A stretch of 64,000 bases of DNA from Variovorax paradoxus (GTDB lineage Bacteria > Pseudomonadota > Gammaproteobacteria > Burkholderiales > Burkholderiaceae_C), in contig NZ_CP091716.1 in NCBI RefSeq assembly GCF_022009635.1, positions 3,735,001-3,799,000 on the forward strand, in the 5' to 3' direction. Shown here piece by piece: positions 63,167 to 64,000 of the stretch (position 1 is the stretch's first letter; each line of letters begins with the position of its first letter). Below the pieces are notes generated by a model. The model was not told where the DNA came from and did not search any database. It was given only the letters and a program-made list of their open reading frames with translations. The position numbers and the translations under genes are program-made.

Positions 63167-64000
63167 CTAGAAACGGACGTCGAGCGTGATGTCCGTGAAG
63201 GTGGGTTCGTCGACCTGGTCGGTCAGGCTGCGGTCGTCGGCCGCCGCCTTGGGCGCGGCGCGGTTCTGCAGGCGCCACAGCAGGTTGGTGGGCGAGTCGG
63301 CCTGGGCCAGGCCTTCTTCGCGGGTCACGCGCTCTTCGGTGATGAGGCGGGCGATGTCTTCCTCGAAGGTCTGAGAGCCTTCGGCCATCGACTTCTCCAT
63401 GGCTTCCTTGACGCCGGAGAAGTCGCCTTTTTCGATGAGCTCGGCCACGAGGGCGGTGTTCAGCATGACCTCGACCGCGGGCACGCGGCTGCCGGCCTGG
63501 GTGCGCAGCAGGCGCTGCGACACCACGGCGCGCAGCGCGCCGCCTAGGTCGCCCAGCAGCGTGGCGCGCACCTCGACGGGGTAGAAGCCCAGGATGCGGT
63601 TCAGCGCGCGGTAGCTGTTGTTGGCGTGCAGCGTGGCCACGCACAGATGGCCCGACTGCGCATAGGCAATGGCGGCCGTCATGGTGTCGCGATCGCGGAT
63701 TTCGCCGATCTGGATCACGTCGGGCGCCTGGCGCAGCGCGTTCTTCAGCGCGGTCTGCAGCGAGGCGGTGTCGCTGCCCACGTCGCGCTGGTTCACCACC
63801 GACTTCTTGTTGGTGTAGGTGAATTCGATCGGCTCTTCGACCGTGATGATGTGGCCGCTGGCGTTCTCGTTGCGGTAGTCCAGCATCGAGGCCAGCGTGG
63901 TGGTCTTGCCCGCGCCCGTGGCGCCGACCATCAGGATCAGCCCGCGCCGCTCCATGATGAGCGTCTTCAGGATGTCGGGCAGGTTCAGGTCGGCGAAGCG
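63167..64000 (-). CDS. pilU: Type IV pilus retraction ATPase (PilU-like), 5' end outside window
   Basis: About 277 residues are visible, and the frame is open at the right edge. Walker [16 protein letters not shown], Asp box ITVEEPIEF, Walker [12 protein letters not shown] and the His box VATLHANNS are those of PilT/PilU secretion ATPases. The C-terminus runs past the PilT-typical length with [22 protein letters not shown], and [21 protein letters not shown] is seen instead of VIDVFP-type PilT wording, so PilU is favoured. It powers pilus retraction at the inner membrane for twitching motility. Confidence 0.82.
   Translation of the reverse strand, partial: RFADLNLPDILKTLIMERRGLILMVGATGAGKTTTLASMLDYRNENASGHIITVEEPIEFTYTNKKSVVNQRDVGSDTASLQTALKNALRQAPDVIQIGEIRDRDTMTAAIAYAQSGHLCVATLHANNSYRALNRILGFYPVEVRATLLGDLGGALRAVVSQRLLRTQAGSRVPAVEVMLNTALVAELIEKGDFSGVKEAMEKSMAEGSQTFEEDIARLITEERVTREEGLAQADSPTNLLWRLQNRAAPKAAADDRSLTDQVDEPTFTDITLDVRF

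Overview
The window is GC-rich, densely coded DNA from a Gram-negative betaproteobacterium, most likely Comamonadaceae and close to Variovorax. This rests on gene order (yebC-purD-hemF-nadD-rsfS-rlmH, maf-rng/msbA, tolB-pal-cpoB), a methylcitrate operon of the acnD/prpF type, a Bug-type solute receptor beside a Porin_4-type porin, and Comamonadaceae-style interspersed repeats. There is no rRNA, CRISPR array, transposase or intact prophage. One tRNA-Lys(UUU) is present.

Layout. (1) 1-1270: a HerA-like ATPase running off the left edge. (2) 1366-14848: a xanthomonadin/aryl-polyene type pigment cluster in two convergent arms. The plus arm (1366-10903) has an acyl carrier protein, a membrane protein, an acyl ligase fused to a dehydratase domain, an LpxL-type acyltransferase, a LolA-like carrier, an MMPL exporter, a NodB deacetylase, a methyltransferase, a hotdog dehydratase and a ketoreductase, mostly coupled by 4-bp overlaps. 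The minus arm (14848-11424) has a UbiE-like methyltransferase, a chorismatase (hydroxybenzoate starter), a PlsC acyltransferase and a glycosyltransferase. A repeat-rich, gene-free stretch of about 520 bp separates the arms. No ketosynthase is visible. (3) 14966-27169: housekeeping genes yebC, purD, hemF, nadD, rsfS, rlmH, a PhyH-family gene, maf, rng, msbA and tolB-pal-cpoB. (4) 27189-28159: tcdA and tRNA-Lys. (5) 28404-28751: an orphan Rap1a/Tai-like protein. (6) 28933-37516 (perhaps to 39046): an accessory catabolic/uptake locus with an aromatic-acid MFS permease, a LysR regulator, an HpcH/HpaI aldolase, an amidohydrolase, a seven-repeat EAR/EPTP beta-propeller, an uncharacterised protein, a porin and a Bug receptor. 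Two copies of a 24-bp LysR-type box sit in its two divergent promoters. (7) 39054-41732: a three-gene unit (small HTH protein, HD phosphohydrolase, O-methyltransferase) divergent from an RlmN/Cfr-like radical SAM gene. (8) 41887-49818: a methylcitrate (propionate) operon and its divergent COG3800-type regulator, with a TTGCGAA/TTCGCAA repeat cluster between them. (9) 49882-56982: a small lipoprotein, a complete tripartite RND efflux operon and a fasciclin-domain protein. (10) 57179-64000: an orphan CI/Cro-like regulator pair, small genes, an ABC-F ATPase, prmB, dapE and a partial PilU-type ATPase.

The most interesting unexplained items are the EAR-propeller locus with its shared operator, the starter-unit pigment cluster without its own ketosynthase, two 3'-UTR hairpins that display CCTCC motifs just before near-identical terminators, the HTH-HD gene pair joined by a TTGA overlap, and a low-GC repeat-like insert read in frame inside nadD. 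All functional statements are from reading the sequence and from recalled family knowledge. No database search was possible.
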